Source: Prinia subflava
Lineage: Eukaryota > Chordata > Aves > Passeriformes > Cisticolidae
DNA: 64,000 nt
Assembly: GCF_021018805.1 (NCBI RefSeq)
Contig: NC_086259.1
Span: forward strand, 10,282,501-10,346,500
Direction of reading: 5' to 3'
Numbering within the stretch: the first letter of the stretch is position 1; every line of letters starts with the position of its first letter. Shown here piece after piece: positions 35,716-50,415 of this stretch. The notes below the pieces were generated by a model. It ran no database searches. It was given only the letters and a program-made list of their open reading frames with translations, and had not been told where the DNA came from. A program made the position numbers and the translations under genes.

Positions 35716-38689
35716 TGCCTCAGTGGGTCAGATTTTCAGTGTTGAAAAGACAGGTTCCAGTTCTCAAGACTATTTCCTGAAGCTCATGAACAGTATGTGC
35801 CAAGCTGCTCTTAAAGAATCAGTCCCCATTACCATGAATGGATAATATTTAATAAAACGTGATCACAAAACAAAATCTGAAAAAAAACTAGTAGTAAAAT
35901 AACACTCCAACTTGCTACTAAATGCAATGTTCTTTGGTATAAGTCTATTTCAACTTCATTTATTCCAGGGTTCTACAGCAGTCAAAATAATCAATGCAGA
36001 ATTTTCCATGTGATTTACACATTGCTTTTTAAAATGAATTGTCTGAAACAAAAAATGCTTTTTTCTGCTGCCTGGCTTGTTTTCTAAAACATATTCTCTT
36101 TCTTTTAAAGTGAGAGAACGACCTCTGCTTCGGGAACAATTTTCTGAGACAGTGTGTTTATCAAACGGCTTCTCTGCTTTCATGAAAACAATTTATTTTC
36201 ACTGAACTCCTCAAGATAAGCATTGAAGTCAGGAAGAATGTACAATGACATTTATAATTACATTCAAGAAACAAATATTTTGCTAAAGAAAGGGTTTGGA
36301 TTTTTATCGGTTTTAGAGATACAAAATATTTTCTTTCTTCCACCATACCATTTAATGATATTGTCTCCCTGAAATCACAAAGTATATTTTCATATGCATG
36401 GAAAGAAAAGCCCAGGACAGTAATCTGCTCATAGAAAGGCTACAGTATGCATCCCAAACAATGAAAGCTGTAGCATAATCCTTACAACCAAATTGCCTTC
36501 CCTGCCTCACTCTTTGGAAATAATCTGCAGAAAAGGGCAATTTAAGCAGGAGGGTACATGCCCCTTGCAGAGGCTCCTCCAAACAACCCCTCTGTGCTCA
36601 ATCCTGGAAAAGAGACAAAACAGTTGTCTCTTGGGATGGCACATCCTTCCTCCCACACGTTCCCCTTGCTCAGAGACATTTCTTGAGCTCCAAAGCTCAG
36701 TGCAGAGCCTGCAGACACTGGGCATGGTGCCTCCCATTCTCTGGGGAACTAGAGGAGCCTGCTAGAAAATCCCCCTCTGTTTCCCTTATGGATTGGGCCC
36801 TGGACCTGTTCTCAACCACCACCAACAGAAGCTCAGTCGTGCCAGACAATTACTGCTTCCTGCTGTATTCTCAACTACCCCTAAAATCAAGGTAGTCCAC
36901 AGTGAATCTCATCTTTCAGGACAATGCAGCCACAGCTTTAGCCATACAGTGCCTGTATTTTGAAATGCAAATTCAATAACTACCTATGCAAAAGCTGCCC
37001 ATGAATATATTTAGGAGTTCCATTTGGGCTGCCTGGGAACGTGGGGTTTACAGGATTAAAAAGGCATACTGCTATCACTCCAATGAATGCCCTTTAATTT
37101 GTGTGAATTCATTTTAGAATAAAAAATTTAAGATCTGGTTTATTCCATGTCAGTCAAACATCCTAGCTTTTCATTATCCCATTTTTTTTCAGTGCATGTA
37201 GGTAGTTCTCATCATAAAGATCCTCTGATAAAGTTCTCCTCCAGAGACATACTCTTTTTGTAGGCTCAGCTAGTGAAGAAATATCATTCATTTGTAATAC
37301 TCAAAGAGAAGTTGAAAAAAAAATCAAAAGCAGCTGAAAAGAGATTGTATTTCACTAATATACACCAAGGCTTTATTTAAAATATACAGTGTTAAATTTG
37401 ATCAAATATCAACCCACCATTCAGAGTGAAATAATCTCTTTTAATTTGCATGTATCTGTGTGCGCCAAAGAGAAGTGTGTTTGCTTTCAAGCAGGTGCAC
37501 ATCCTGCTATGACTAAATCTCTAACTCATCAAATTGCTTTACCAGTGTGGGACATGCCCTTTTTCTGGAACAGCTTCAAGTATTTTCCCCAGCATTTCAG
37601 CCACCTGTTTACTGAGTTCATACTCCAAAGGAGATGCATGCAATTAGAAACAAGGAAATGAAAATAAATGACCTTGTTTGTTATAAATAACAAAGAGACT
37701 CAGCAAAATTAATGCAGTGAAGCCTGACCTTCTGACCTGAAAGAAAGAATCACCTCATTCCTTTGTAGCAGGCTCACAATGCTCCAGCACCAGGCATTGT
37801 TGTGCAGCTTTGCCTCTTTTGATGGATCTTAAAGGAGTATATTCTAAATATTAAATGTTTTACAAGTTAGATTAGGAAATTTGCATAAAAAGAATGTTGA
37901 AACAAAGTCAAGAGAGCAATGATAAAGATTATCACTGCTTTATTTAGAGAATCCAGGTAAGCCGTGTGTATGGCTGTTCACTATAATACAGTTTTTCAAT
38001 TGAAAAATAAATATGGCATTCCAGGTGCTAAAAAGCCATGAAATGTCTCCTTCGGTGTTCAGTGAATTGACGAGGGAGAAATTTTTTAATTAGCCAACTC
38101 CAGGAAAAGGAAACATTTTTCTTTTGTTGATTGTTTGTGCTATGATGGTCTGACTTTTGAAAAAAAAGCAAAGTACTTCCACAACTACTGCCAAAACTAT
38201 ATACTTTTTTTCTCATCCTTTAATTAGGCAAGCAGAAATGCTTTCTTTTGTATGAAGCTTACTGAATAATGTTTCTATGGGTTACATCTTCACTTTTAAT
38301 TGATTCATGTCAGTCTGGAACAGTGTCCAGCTGCAACAGAGGGCAAGGTGTTAGAAATTTGTTTCCCTGCTTGTCTTTGGAGAAAATGAGAACACAGCGT
38401 TGTTTTCATGGCAGCCCTCACAAAAAGAGCAGTGTGTAATTACAGTGCTGGTTCCCATCTTGTCAGTCTCCAAAACAAGTCTGTTATTAATGAAGCAGCT
38501 CAGAACCGTTGCAGAAATGAAAGGAAAATGCGTTTGCATCTCACTGAAAGCAGCTCCCACAACAGGTATTGTTTGATAAAGATTTTTCCAAAGCTTGTTT
38601 TGTGGCTTTTCTTCCCCTTCTCTCACTTTCAGTGACATCCATCCAGCTGCTGAGGTACACAACACCCTTCACAGCAACCACAGCCTCAA

Positions 38690-41600
38690 CCCTGCTAGTT
38701 CCTCTCCCGCCCAGAGCGCACCGATGGCAGTGGGGATGGGGCAGCTCTCCCTGAGTGCCCAGGGAGGAGGGCACAGCCCAGGGACACAGCCAGCCACGGG
38801 GGCAGGGGCACAGGAGGCAGGGCACTCACTGGGAGGCACTGGGAAATCAGTCCCAGACACAGGAGGCAGCTCCGGGGCTGGAGCAGCAAAAGGCAGCTCA
38901 TGCAGGACCAGGACCAGGACCAGGACCAGGACCAGGACCAGGAGCATGAGGGGGGCAGTGGCTCTTCTCCTCCCCTCCTCTCACCCTCCTTCCATCATTC
39001 TGCATCCAATAGAGCCACTCCACCCCCTTAAGCTCTTGGCATGACGCACTCCTGCTCCCAAACTTTTACAGTAAAAGGGTGACCTGAATGAATAATTTCC
39101 AGCAGAAAAAGAGCTGATCAACACAGCCTCTCCTTCTGCTCACGCAGTCTCATGAACAGCTTGTGCTTTTGTCCAAATGTGTGTATCATTAAAAACTAAA
39201 TACTCCACATGGCTGAAGATAGGGATATGTTGAAGTGTTTAACTGAATCAGAGACCTTTGGGGTACTCTTCTCAATCAATCTACATTTGTCCACACAGAC
39301 TGAAACCAGAGCACTCACATGTCTAAACACTGAGCTGTGAGGCCCTGTATGACCAACCCCATCTGAGAAAACCTGCATGACAAAAAGGTTCTGAGAGCTG
39401 AGCCCAACCAGAAGAAATTCTGCTTTTGTGGAGCATGAAGTCACAATCTCTGTTCTGCTCTGGGGCTCCACATGTGCTCCCCCAGATACCCAGGCTGGAG
39501 AGGGGCTGGGGATCTGTGCTGATCCACCACTGTGTGATGTGCAAGGGTTGGAAAAGGGAGAGCAGAGCTGGGGATCCATTATACACAGACTTACACTGCC
39601 TTCTTCAGCTGATCACCTTCATTTTGTAGCAATGACTCCTACCCTACAGTTCCAGCCGAGTTTACTGCAAATTGTGCAAGCACCAAAACAGTGCTAATGT
39701 GCCGTTCTAACATGCAAGCTGGTTGTGCAAGCACAACAATTTGCTCTGCACCACATCCTTGAATGTCCTTGCAATACCTGGGTGAGACAGACCTCACTGC
39801 TGGGACGAGTGGTCTTTTCTGCAATGACAACCTAAACCAAATGCTAAAAAAGACAAAGAACACAGCAGCGTTACATCCAAAAATCAGTGCTAGAGAGATG
39901 CAGATAAAAACAGTACTTCTAAAGGCTTGAAATTGTAGCACCCAAAATGAGTGATATTATAAAATGGGTTTAAAACGAGCAATTTTCAGGAGCTTTAGTT
40001 TACATGAAGCACATGTGTAACTGGCTTTGAAATTCAGCTGAAGTCAAGTCTCCCTGGAAAGCAAATGGCGTAGTTAGTGGTTGCTCCATGGCTGTTTCAC
40101 TGATTCAGGAAGGGTAGCTACCCACACTGGAGCAGGAGATCTCATATTTTTTTTCCCAGTAATACAGTAGGCACAAGCTGACCAAAAAAATAGCTGTGAG
40201 GAACAGAGTTCCTACATAAAAACCAGAGCTCACCCAACTACAGCTCTTGCAATTCACAATTGAAGGCACCACATGGTCAAAATTATTGTCACTGGCACTG
40301 GGGAAAACCTCAGAATTAACAAAAGTTTCCTTCTTTCTTCCTCTGGTACCCATCTGAGGAGAGAGTCAGCAATACCACAGACAGTCAGAGGGGACAAAGA
40401 GAGTGTCAGGGCCAGTGTCCCTGTCTCAGCACGACAGCCCTTACTGTCCATGGCTCTGTGAGCTACTGCTGAGCACATAATGATTTTGCACTGAAAGGCT
40501 AAACCAGCCCTTGCTCTGGACTGAACAACCACAGCTCTTAACTCATTCCTTCATAAAATGCTTTGGCCATTCCTTGAGAATGAGAGGGTCTGTAGAAAAA
40601 TCACACTGTATTCCACTGATAAACAATATCTTACATATATTAAACCATTCTGCAGTAGTCATCTGTTCTTTCCAAGCTGTGACAGGACTTTGAATTATTT
40701 GCTCTATCAGCAACTGCTGCAGTAAATTCCCCAGTTGTGCCGTGCATGGCGGGCCTGCGGGAACCCCCGTGACAATGGAGCGAGCAGAGAACTCACACAT
40801 GACAGAATCCACTCAGCAGACTGGTTTTTGGGGACAGTTGGGCCTCAACAAACAATCCTTTCTTCTCACTCTATAGAGGAGCTGCACTGGGGCCTACTTT
40901 GGCCATTAGTCTAAGGAAAGCCTTTGTTGAACATATAGCTGCTTCTCACATTGAAAGAATAAATCACATTCTTATTCTGGGTATGTCTCCACTGCATTCA
41001 CTGATGTGAATGTTGTTCCATGGCTGAAAAACTGGGTAAACAGCATGCCCTGTGCAGCTCAGAGCTGCTGTGGCTACGTTACTGCCTGAACAACCTCATT
41101 TACAGCCAGCCTGGGTGTGCCTGTAGGAGCGGCAGCCCTGGCAGAGATCTGTTCTTCAGACAGCATACCCCCTCTTTTCCGGAATATTTCATTCCACAGG
41201 CTGGATTACCAGGATTTGAACCACTTTGGAACCCACTTTGCCTGAGAAAAAGGGAAAATCTTATTTTCTATGTGACTAGAGAAGCAAAACACAAACTAGG
41301 CAAGTTTCAGGCATGGTTTTGAATCTATAGGGTTTTTTAGGGTTATGCAGATATATGTTAATTTCTCAGGCACATATCCCAGAAGTACATGTATAGTGCA
41401 TGTTCCCCTTCTAATACTTAAAATCCAGAGTAATTAATCTTCCTAACTGTTTCAATGTACAGCAATTCAATACTCATTCACCTTCACAACCATACACAGC
41501 TCTCCACTCTTCAATGTGCTTCATCTTTTATTGTTAACTTACATTTGTGTCCATCTTCATATCCTGGAAAGAAAAGGGGACCTCCAGGTTTCAGCAGACC

Positions 41601-42060
41601 ATAGGGACCTCTGCTGACAGTTTCTATGGAGGCGGTCATTGTTGGGTGAAGAGAAGTGGTCTTGCATCTACCTGAGCTTCAGTTCTTGGACATTCAGTTT
41701 TATGTTTGGTAGAGTGGGTCTGACGATCACCCTGGCGGACAGGCTTCATTTTCCAGGCAGGATGTCACAGCTTCATCTCAGCTTTTCTTTAATATAAAGA
41801 AATATAGCACTTGTTAGTCCATGCACAGACAGAATTCTGTATTTTTACATTTGAACAGGAGTTTATTTGTCTCTGGCAAAAAAATTCCTGTGTCCCTTCT
41901 ACCCTCCATTTCAGTTAGGACTTTTCCATGAAGTGTTGTGTTACAGAAAAAGACCATGGCTGAAGCAAAGGGGAACTCCTGATTAAACAGGAGCTCCAGT
42001 CCCTGAAGGGCTCTCACAATTTTAGTTCAGAACTACAGCATGCAATTTTCTGGGTAATGA
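38690..42060. other. Upstream flank, part 2: no gene recognised
   Basis: Includes the GC-rich patch around the hexanucleotide array and several short overlapping frames (for example 149 residues at 38595-39044) explained by low complexity. No RNA gene or exon signature was found. Confidence 0.45.
38904..38945. repeat. (AGGACC)n hexanucleotide array
   Basis: Six perfect 6-bp units plus a degraded copy occur within a GC-rich patch (about 38690-38950). In frame it reads as a repeated GP or RT dipeptide, which explains the open frames around it. No gene is supported. Confidence 0.9.
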
Positions 42061-42070
42061 TACCATATAA

Positions 42071-42098
42071 ATAGATAGATAGATGGATGAATAAATAA

Positions 42099-42143
<45 letters not shown>
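42071..42143. repeat. Compound microsatellite (ATAG/AATA)n then (GT)n
   Basis: Short ATAG- and AATA-type tetranucleotide units at 42071-42104 run into about 19.5 uninterrupted GT dinucleotides at 42105-42143. It is a likely polymorphic marker and can adopt Z-DNA. Confidence 0.95.
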
Positions 42144-42144
<1 letters not shown>

Positions 42145-42699
42145 ATTTGCATACTCCTCTGCACAGATGTCAATTTAAATTAATTACAAAAAAAAAAACC
42201 CAGAAAAAGCCAACCAAACCCAAAACCCAAGTAACTCCTCTGATGACACAAACTCTTCTGCTAAACACATTTTCAAACAGGATAAATGGTAGACACAGAA
42301 ATATATATAGTAAAGTAATGTTTACTCCCTCTTTCCACACACAATTGTCTTGTGCTGTTGGGGAATCACTACAGAAAAATTTCCAATAACCAGAGTTATA
42401 ACCACCTCTAAATTAAAATTTCTATTTTGAAGTGTTTCTGCCTTTTTTATTATTTATTACAATAAAGCTGTCTTGCAAAAAGATTATGTATGATTATTTG
42501 CAAAGAAAATAGCTCACTGTAAATGCTAATGTTAAATGTCTGTGTTTTTAAAACCTTAGATACACTAAACCTTTACATTATTGTTTAAATTGTTTCTTCC
42601 TCTTGCTGCCATTAGTGAAATATTTTATATATGCAATTGCTCCCAATTTGTGTAAGGAATTCCAGATAAATACGGTGGCCATTGATTTCTCTTAGTTCA

Positions 42700-44150
42700 T
42701 CTCCTTTGTTCTTGCATCTCAAAAGAGTTCAACTAACCTGGCAGCATTTATCCTGCCTATTCCCTTCAGAATTATCTCTGACTCAATGAGATGACCTCCT
42801 AATTTCCCCTGTTCTATAGATCTGCTTTCTTTAACTTTAACAAATAACTAAGGTCTCTCTGCCCTTGTACCATACTAGCAGTGGTTTTGAACCTTCTCTG
42901 ATTGTAAAATAACTTTTTAAAAATATAATTAAAACCACAGACTGGTCTTTTGAGCATTGCCATGATACTGTCATGCCTCACCAGTATCAGACTACATCAA
43001 GCCTCTGTATTTGCATTTCACACCTTGCTCTGGTCCTTTTTGCTGTTTATTTTTTTCTTTTATTTTGGTGGGTTTATTTTTTCTGCTGAGAACTGTTCAG
43101 TCCTACTGCTCTCCATTGGTGTGGGCTGTCTTTGAAAGCATGTTGTACACTGTTTACCTGATTGCAAGCTCATGGTCTTTCCTCAACCATGTTTAATTGT
43201 GTTTAAATACCCTGGCTCAAACAGAGTGAGGATGTGGCCCTCTCCTGTCACCACTGCTCCTCCACATCAACCTCACCTTGGTCTCATTTTGGTGCCCTTC
43301 TCTCTATTGCAAACTTGAAAAAAGCCCATAGTACACAAGGATAATGGAAAGTGCTGTGTACAGAACTATTCTCTTGTAACCACAGACTATCCACACCACA
43401 TGTCATGACTTAAAATCTGCCAAGACTTCACCATCCAGGACTACACTTCAAGTCTCCAGGCATTTCCAGCCAGGCACTATTTCCAATAACAAGGCCAGCA
43501 TGTTTGTGTCTCCTCCTGAGTATTTCAGTTTCTCACAGGAATTGGATTGATTTTTAAAGTTCTAATTTTTGTCAGTATTCAGAGTCTATATTAACTCCTT
43601 TTTCTCTTTCAGTGTGTGTTCTTTGTATTATCCTTATCTTCATCAAGAAAACTTACTCAAAGAATTTAACATCTGAAAAATATATTTCTCTCAGCTAAAG
43701 GTAGGTTACTTTTGCAATGGCTCAAACTCAGCTGCATTCTCCAGTGACCTCATTTCTTGTGTATTCAGAAAATCTCTTATTTATCTTAGCCTTGGCACAG
43801 ACTTCTTTTATTTTCCTCCTTTACTTACACTTTCCCCTTTGTTCTGTAATCTTTCAATCTTCCCCACCTGCTTTATCTTACAGATGATTGATATCTGCAT
43901 TTCAACAGTCTCAACTGATATTTTATTTATCCCAAATAAATATCCACACTGGATGGCAGGTAGAATTCTCTAGCTACAAAACTTCAGCTTTGAAAATCTC
44001 CTATTTTATTTTCCATCCATACCCTTCCATGATCCCCTTATGCTTTTCAGAGCTTTTCTTTCTTCTTGCACTTTTTGATTTCACTCTAAACCTAGTTTGG
44101 TTCTAACAGCTCATATCAAAATATTCTCCCATTCTTACATCTCTAGTCAT
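42700..44150. other. Pyrimidine-skewed non-coding stretch
   Basis: The plus strand is clearly T- and C-rich over about 1.4 kb, for example 43745-43885 with many CTTT, TCCT and TTCC words and acceptor-like tracts such as CTTTATCTTACAG near 43883. Nothing identifies an exon. It could be a decayed retroelement or reflect strand-biased mutation. Confidence 0.35.
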
Positions 44151-47100
44151 GCTATATTTATTATGCACACCTATGAAAAGGGTTTTTCCCTTTTTAGTCC
44201 AACCTTTTTAAATTGTGCAAAGAAGCAATATTATAGCATTCAATCTGTGGTTTGATTACACACCCAGACTGATTTAAAGCTAGATGGAGGGGTAATTCAG
44301 GTGTGTTGTGTGTTTAAAGGTCTCTGTGTGAAATAGAAAGAAATCTATACTGTTACCCTCAGGATTTCAGGCAATGATATTCCAGGTCTGAAAGAGAGAG
44401 AATAAAGAAACTGAAAAAGGATACACACCACTGACCAATCAATTGAAAAGTACGGTAAATGGAAAACAGAAGCCTCCCTGGATTTGCCTTATGGGCTGAC
44501 AGCAGTGGCTTTGTATAAAAAGACAGAGCACTTATGATCCACTTTCTACTTGAGACATTATAAATTAGTTTTTCTGAAGGCATAATCCACCGTAACAGAT
44601 TCTAAGGTGGTGTGGAAAAATCCCACCACTCCTTGATATGAGCACTAAATGATGCCCTGTCTGTCATGGAACTCATGTCTCTTTGCTCAGGCAAAGCCTT
44701 TCTCTGGAAAACTCAAAAGTTATTGAAATGCACCAACCTTTATTGCAAAACTGAACCACACCGAGGATGGCTGCAACTTTTATTAAGACTCAGGAGACTT
44801 TGGTAAGGCCTCACAAAAGGCTACTGTCTTGTGCTACTAAGTGCAGGAAAGAAACCTCCTACAGGCTTTGAAGGAAGATGAGAGGACATTCCCTACACCC
44901 TGATTTATTTCCAGCAGGGATCCTGGCCTCCCAGCTCCTTCCCAACACAGCTCCAGCTCCAGCTCCTTTCATGGACACAAAGTCCACCTCATTACTTCTG
45001 GGCCCCAAATAGATCTTGGGCACCTATTTAGTGAAAACTCATATGTAAGAGAAAAAATGTCTGGGGCAGGGTTCCTGTTGCATGGGTGGAAAACCACAGA
45101 AATTCCAAAACAATAAAACTGGAAGCACGTAGTGTCAGACCATAAGGATAGACAGAGAGACCTCTCAGAGGATCAGTGGTTTTAGAGCTGGGTGGTGATG
45201 CAGGGAGCACTCTCTGACACCTTTTTAAATACCTGTAACACCGTTCATTTCTCCTGTACTGCTAATTTTCTCACAGCTCCAGGAGTATTATAGTGGCATC
45301 TCTCCTAATATATCAGTCTTTATAACAATGTTAAAGAATTGTCAGCCAAAGGAAATGGAATTACACACTAGAAGAGAAAAAAAAAGAAATTAGACCTGCC
45401 AGTCATGCTTCCTATCTCCTTCAAAAACTTCCTTTGGAAACATGGTGGAGAACAAAAGAAGTCTGTGCAGGCAACCTGGGCCACTCCACACTCATTAGCA
45501 CTGCTCTCCAGTGAGCAGCACAGTTAAGCTCATCATGACTTCTCTAAAATACTAATTATGATTATTTTCAGTAGGATTCCTTGCATAAGGAAGACCATAG
45601 GAGACTTTGCAAGCTCAGTTCTAAAAGACTGAGTGAAATACTCTCCTCTACATCACTTTTCTCTGACAAGTTGGACTTATTTTACAAACCACAATTCACC
45701 TTTCTAGTACAGGGACACTTCAGGCTATAAAGTAAATAGGCAAATATTAAATGAGGTGACTCAAATATTTATGCAAGCAAAACCACTCTTATTTTGTCAG
45801 AAAACAAATAAAGTGAAAGTTGGCAGAGTTTTATAAGCCACCACACTTTCACTTTGTTTTTCTACTTCTTTTTCATGGTCCAGACTTGAAAAGCAAGGTC
45901 ACCTTGGTGACTGCTGAGGTGGCATACCAACTGCTCAGGGCTGTCCCACCATCCTCAGGGCTCCCTGAGGCCAGGACATGCAGACCAGCTCCTCTGCAGG
46001 GTCTGGGGGCAGCAGGAAGCAATCTATTAAAACTGTGTGGTGGGCAAGTGATTGAGAAAAAGAAAAGATCAAACAGAACCTCAGCCTTTTTCTCATTCTT
46101 GCAGAACATGAAAAAAAAAAAAAAAAGCTTCGTTTCCTTCAATATATATATTAAAATGTAATGAGGTAGCTTTTGTTTATATTACAGGCATTGAAAAGTC
46201 CTACCTCAACATCTCAATCACATCATTGTTTTGCTAGTAGGGTTCTCAGAAGGTGGAAAGAGACAAAGGAAAGATAAAATCTAATGGACAGGACAAACAC
46301 CTTCCTTGGAAATAATGCTAAAATTATGCATGGACTATAAAAAACCTCCTTAGTTTTAATGACAGATTTATTTCAGAACAAATCAGGCTTCATTGAAATG
46401 CTTAGCTTTGTGCTTTTAGCTCTTTTTGTGTACAACTTAAGTGATATAACTTGATAGGGAAGACATTGACTGGAGACTAGAAGGAGATAGCTCTGTTCCA
46501 AAACGAGGCATGTAAAGGTTGTATGCATGTTTGGTGGATAGTGCCCTAATTCATTACAGAATGGGATTTGTATACTTACAGACTGAAAAGCTTGGATTAG
46601 GCACACAACATAATTTCCATTATGTTAATGTTGCTTTAAAATATATTGCACGCAGTGCTGCAACAATCAAATTATCAATTATAATGTCTACTCAGAGTAG
46701 AAAAGTGTTGCAAACAGAGGGCTGATTACTGCTTCAGTACTTCCAATCTGCATACTCATTGTTTAGTACAGGGAAAACAAATTATCTTGTGTTGGCCCTA
46801 GTTCAAATTTAATTAAATGAGTGCAAAGCAATTATAATAAAGTACAATAGTATAGTAATGAAAGGAAAATAACTCATTAACCTATTAATCTTTATTTATG
46901 TTCCTCTCAAATAAGTATGTAATTTCTTTATCACTGCATCCCATAAGAAATAGCAGCTCTCACTGCTCATGGCTTGCTTTAGTGGGGCTTATTTTGCTAA
47001 AGATCATTGTATGACTTCACTGTTACTATTTATATAGATTTTATTTAATGTGTCTGATTTTTCTCCTCTCCCTTGCACAGTGTATTTTAAAACCCTTTCC

Positions 47101-49909
47101 CACATATCTGTGATGTAGATTATAAACCTGTTCACACCCCCCATTTTCTTTTAACACTTGTCAGCTCTGAAAGGTAAACCTCTCTAGGAGCATTGCTGTG
47201 CTTCTGTCATTGCATAAGGGAGGGAGCACTCCCAGAACATCTGCTCAAAAAGACTCTCTTACATTAAGACATAAGATGAAAGCATATTATTTTTAAGAGG
47301 GCCTTACACAGCTATTGCTCTACAATCTTTATGGGTATAACAACATACCCCATATTTCCAAATGTGGTTTCTTTTGATTCTTCCTTCTGACATTTATCTA
47401 GGCTGTTGGGTTGTTTTGGGATTCTGACAAATCTCAGGTTTAAGAAAAACCAATAATTTCAGATGATTAGTCAAATATTACACTGTGGTGTACTTTAATT
47501 GTTCCTGCTGTATGCTAGCTCTCATTATTACCTTATCTCTCCAGAACTGGCTTTGTTTTCAATGACATCTTACATTCTAGTGTGTACATTTAATGTCACA
47601 CACCAGTGCTTAGCTTATTGCAGCCAGTCAGGGTTGACTCTGTCCTTTCACTAAGCTGAGCCACTAACAAAAAAAAAAGAGAAAAAAAATTACAAGGCAC
47701 AAACCCCACACCAAACCATCACCAAAACTATGCCATAAAGAAGTAGCAGGATTATGAGCAAAAATACATTTTAAATTTTTTTACTAAAGAGTAGTTTTTC
47801 TGGTTTTAGACTGAGGAAACTAATAACACTGCTTTAGTTTTTTTCTGCAAAATGAAACGAAGTGGTACTGTACCATAAGCAGTGATTGAATACTATCCTG
47901 GAGAGTGGGACAATTGGTATATAAACTATAAGAAAAAAAAATCAAATTAGAAGTGCCACAGATTTAAAATACAGTTTCCACTTCTGCATAGGCAGGTTTA
48001 ACCACTGGCACTTACTGAAGAACAGAGGTACCTGTGTGAAGTATTTATCAACAGAAATACAATTTTGAATACGCATAAAGGGTGAATGAAGGCTGCTTTT
48101 GAAAACTGAGAAACAAAACTTTTGTGACAGAGTTTACAGTGTCAGATGTCCTGAGGCTTCTTCCTTTCCATGCATGGACCCAGGCAGGATCCAATCTTAC
48201 TGCCTTATAGGATTCAAGCAGAATAGCTTCCAAAAAGTTATTAACAGATTCTCTGAGAGGATTGTAGAGGTGCAAATTTACAGCTCAGATGGCTGAGAAA
48301 CATACAAGTTCACCATATCTTTCCTCTTCACACATAGCAAAAAACTTCTGCCTTGCAGAGTGTATTTCTGGTTTCACAATCTGCTGCTGAGAACTCTGTT
48401 AGCAAGAAATGGAACTCTTTAATCATAATGACACTTAATGAGTCACTCTATTCTTTGCACATTTTTAACACTCAGTTCTTTATTTCACACTTACTGCTCA
48501 ATTCTTGCTTTTATATTATTGCAGCACTAGTACTGCATTAATACAAGCAGGCACAGAGCTGTGTGTAGCCCTGTTGTGTGCCATGGGACAACTGGCATTG
48601 TTCATGGTGGCATTGCCACTGACCTGCTGGGGAGCAATCAAGAAGTGCAGAGGCATCACCAATAGGTGGCACATTCGCATTTTGCAGTGTATAATGCCAT
48701 CATTCTTTTTGTTTGTTTTTGTTTGTTTGTTTGCTTTGACAATGAATCATGTTTTAATTACAGTATTTCAACATGTGAAGTAACTAAATCATTAAAAGTG
48801 GAAGAAAGACAAATAAATGAATTTCGCTATGTACAACCATCAGAATCTCAGATGAATTGTCATCATTTTCTGTCCAGAGTTAAATACTTGTCATCAAGCT
48901 AAATCAATGTTTATTCTCTGTGTACAGCAACCACTAGAGGGGAGTTTGACACTCACATTGCAAGTTCACAACAATATGCTAAACTGCAGGGAAACGTAGA
49001 TCAGAAATCTGCAGTAATTAAAAAAGACCATCCTGCCAAACTCACGACTTCTCACCATCTTTCCAGATTACTGAGTGAGATGATTTCTATCTGACTTAAT
49101 AAAAGTCTAAATCCTGCTGCCAGTTGAGCTTTGTCCGGCTTCCTGATACATAAAATGAAGCAATGAAGCTGCAGTGAGCCGAGGAAGAGAATATGAAGTG
49201 TGCTCAATAATGAAGACAAATATAAAATAGAATTGCCTGAGATGAGACTAGACTTCACAGTCACTGGACTTTTTGAGCCCTAGGACAGTTACACAAGGAA
49301 AGACTTTTCATGTCTTACTCCTGCCTGCAGATCACTGGCTAAATGTGATATTTGGTGAAAATATACACCTTAAAAATATACAATAATGTCTTCTATGTGC
49401 ACCTAGACTGCATAGCTAACTGCCTTTGATGTTTCCTCCTGTGTGTTTCTTGTTTTTATTTAAGTGAACTGCTACTGCATTGTGCACCACAGGGAGATCA
49501 GATTTTGGAAAAGCATCGGTCTCCCTTTGCCGTGGGTACAGTTTTCCATCCATTAAATTTCCCCTATAAAATATACCTGCCAGGACATCAGACGTGTTTC
49601 AGAATGCTTGGTGGGGGTGGGAATTAGGACACAGCTCCTCAAGTGCTGGGGCACAGGGAGCTACAACTGATGCATGGTGACCTCCCCAGTTTGATCCTTT
49701 GTACACCCACCTCTTTAGCCAGAGGGAATACTTTAAGCCTAATTGATTTAACCTATGAATCATACACAATCTCATCATAACACAAGCTCCTGTACCACAG
49801 CATCATACACAACTGCTGTAGAAAATAAAACCAGTGCCATGGATTCTACAAATTCTTAAAACTGTAGGTGGACATTTTCAGGTGCAAGCACACATCTGTT
49901 ACAAGCAGA

Positions 49910-49937
49910 ATATATATATATATATACATATATATAC
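49910..49937. repeat. (TA)n microsatellite
   Basis: Alternating TA run broken once by CA. Confidence 0.85.
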
Positions 49938-50324
49938 AACATCATTTTTCCATAACTGAGTCTAAATGTACTTCTACTGATCTTCAGAATACTGGAAGAG
50001 TGCAGATTCAAAATAATGAAAAACATAATCTATGTTCTAGAAGAAAGAAGTGAATGCACTGCACATTGCTTGTCACAAAGAATGTATTTAATCCATGCTC
50101 TTATTTATAGCATCGAAATGTTTTTGACAGAGCAAGGAGAGTAAAAAGTCAACAAACATGAGACAAAGACTAAACAAAACGGTACTCAAATTAAGTCAAA
50201 CAGTACTTCAAGGAACACTCATCATGTAAAATATAAAGCATACACTTAGAAGCTAAAGATGTTATTTATTACAATGACACTCCTAGGTGCACCATAACAT
50301 TCCATTCACCTAATTTACTCTAAC

Positions 50325-50415
50325 GCCTACCAGTGTAAATCAGTGGGTTTTTCCATTGACAAAAATGACATTTCTGTGGCATACAACTGATACAAGTGGA
50401 GAATTTGACCCTCTA
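50325..50415. repeat. Ancient hairpin-type amniote repeat (GTGTAAATCAGTGG ... TTTGACCCTC)
   Basis: CCAGTGTAAATCAGTGGGTT, then TTCCATTGAC, CATACAACTGATACAAGTGG and AGAATTTGACCCTC, keeps the order of a known amniote element whose arms are 'gtgtaaatcaggagtaactccattgaagtcaatggagttacactgatttaca'. The two arms are still weakly complementary, suggesting a non-autonomous DNA transposon origin. Confidence 0.45.

Larger units (their letters stand above)
28800..38690. other. Upstream flank of TOX3, part 1: no gene recognised
   Basis: Apart from the 11-bp minisatellite, the TA tract and the G/T tract listed separately, this is AT-rich non-coding DNA. Mildly GC-rich patches lie at about 32100-32260 and 34880-35040 without CpG enrichment. 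Open frames are short and unlike any family I know. Confidence 0.5.

Noticed and set aside
48505..48783. 92-residue hydrophobic open frame that looks like membrane helices
   Set aside because: Its tail comes from a GTTT simple repeat and its composition from T-rich DNA; no family match recalled.
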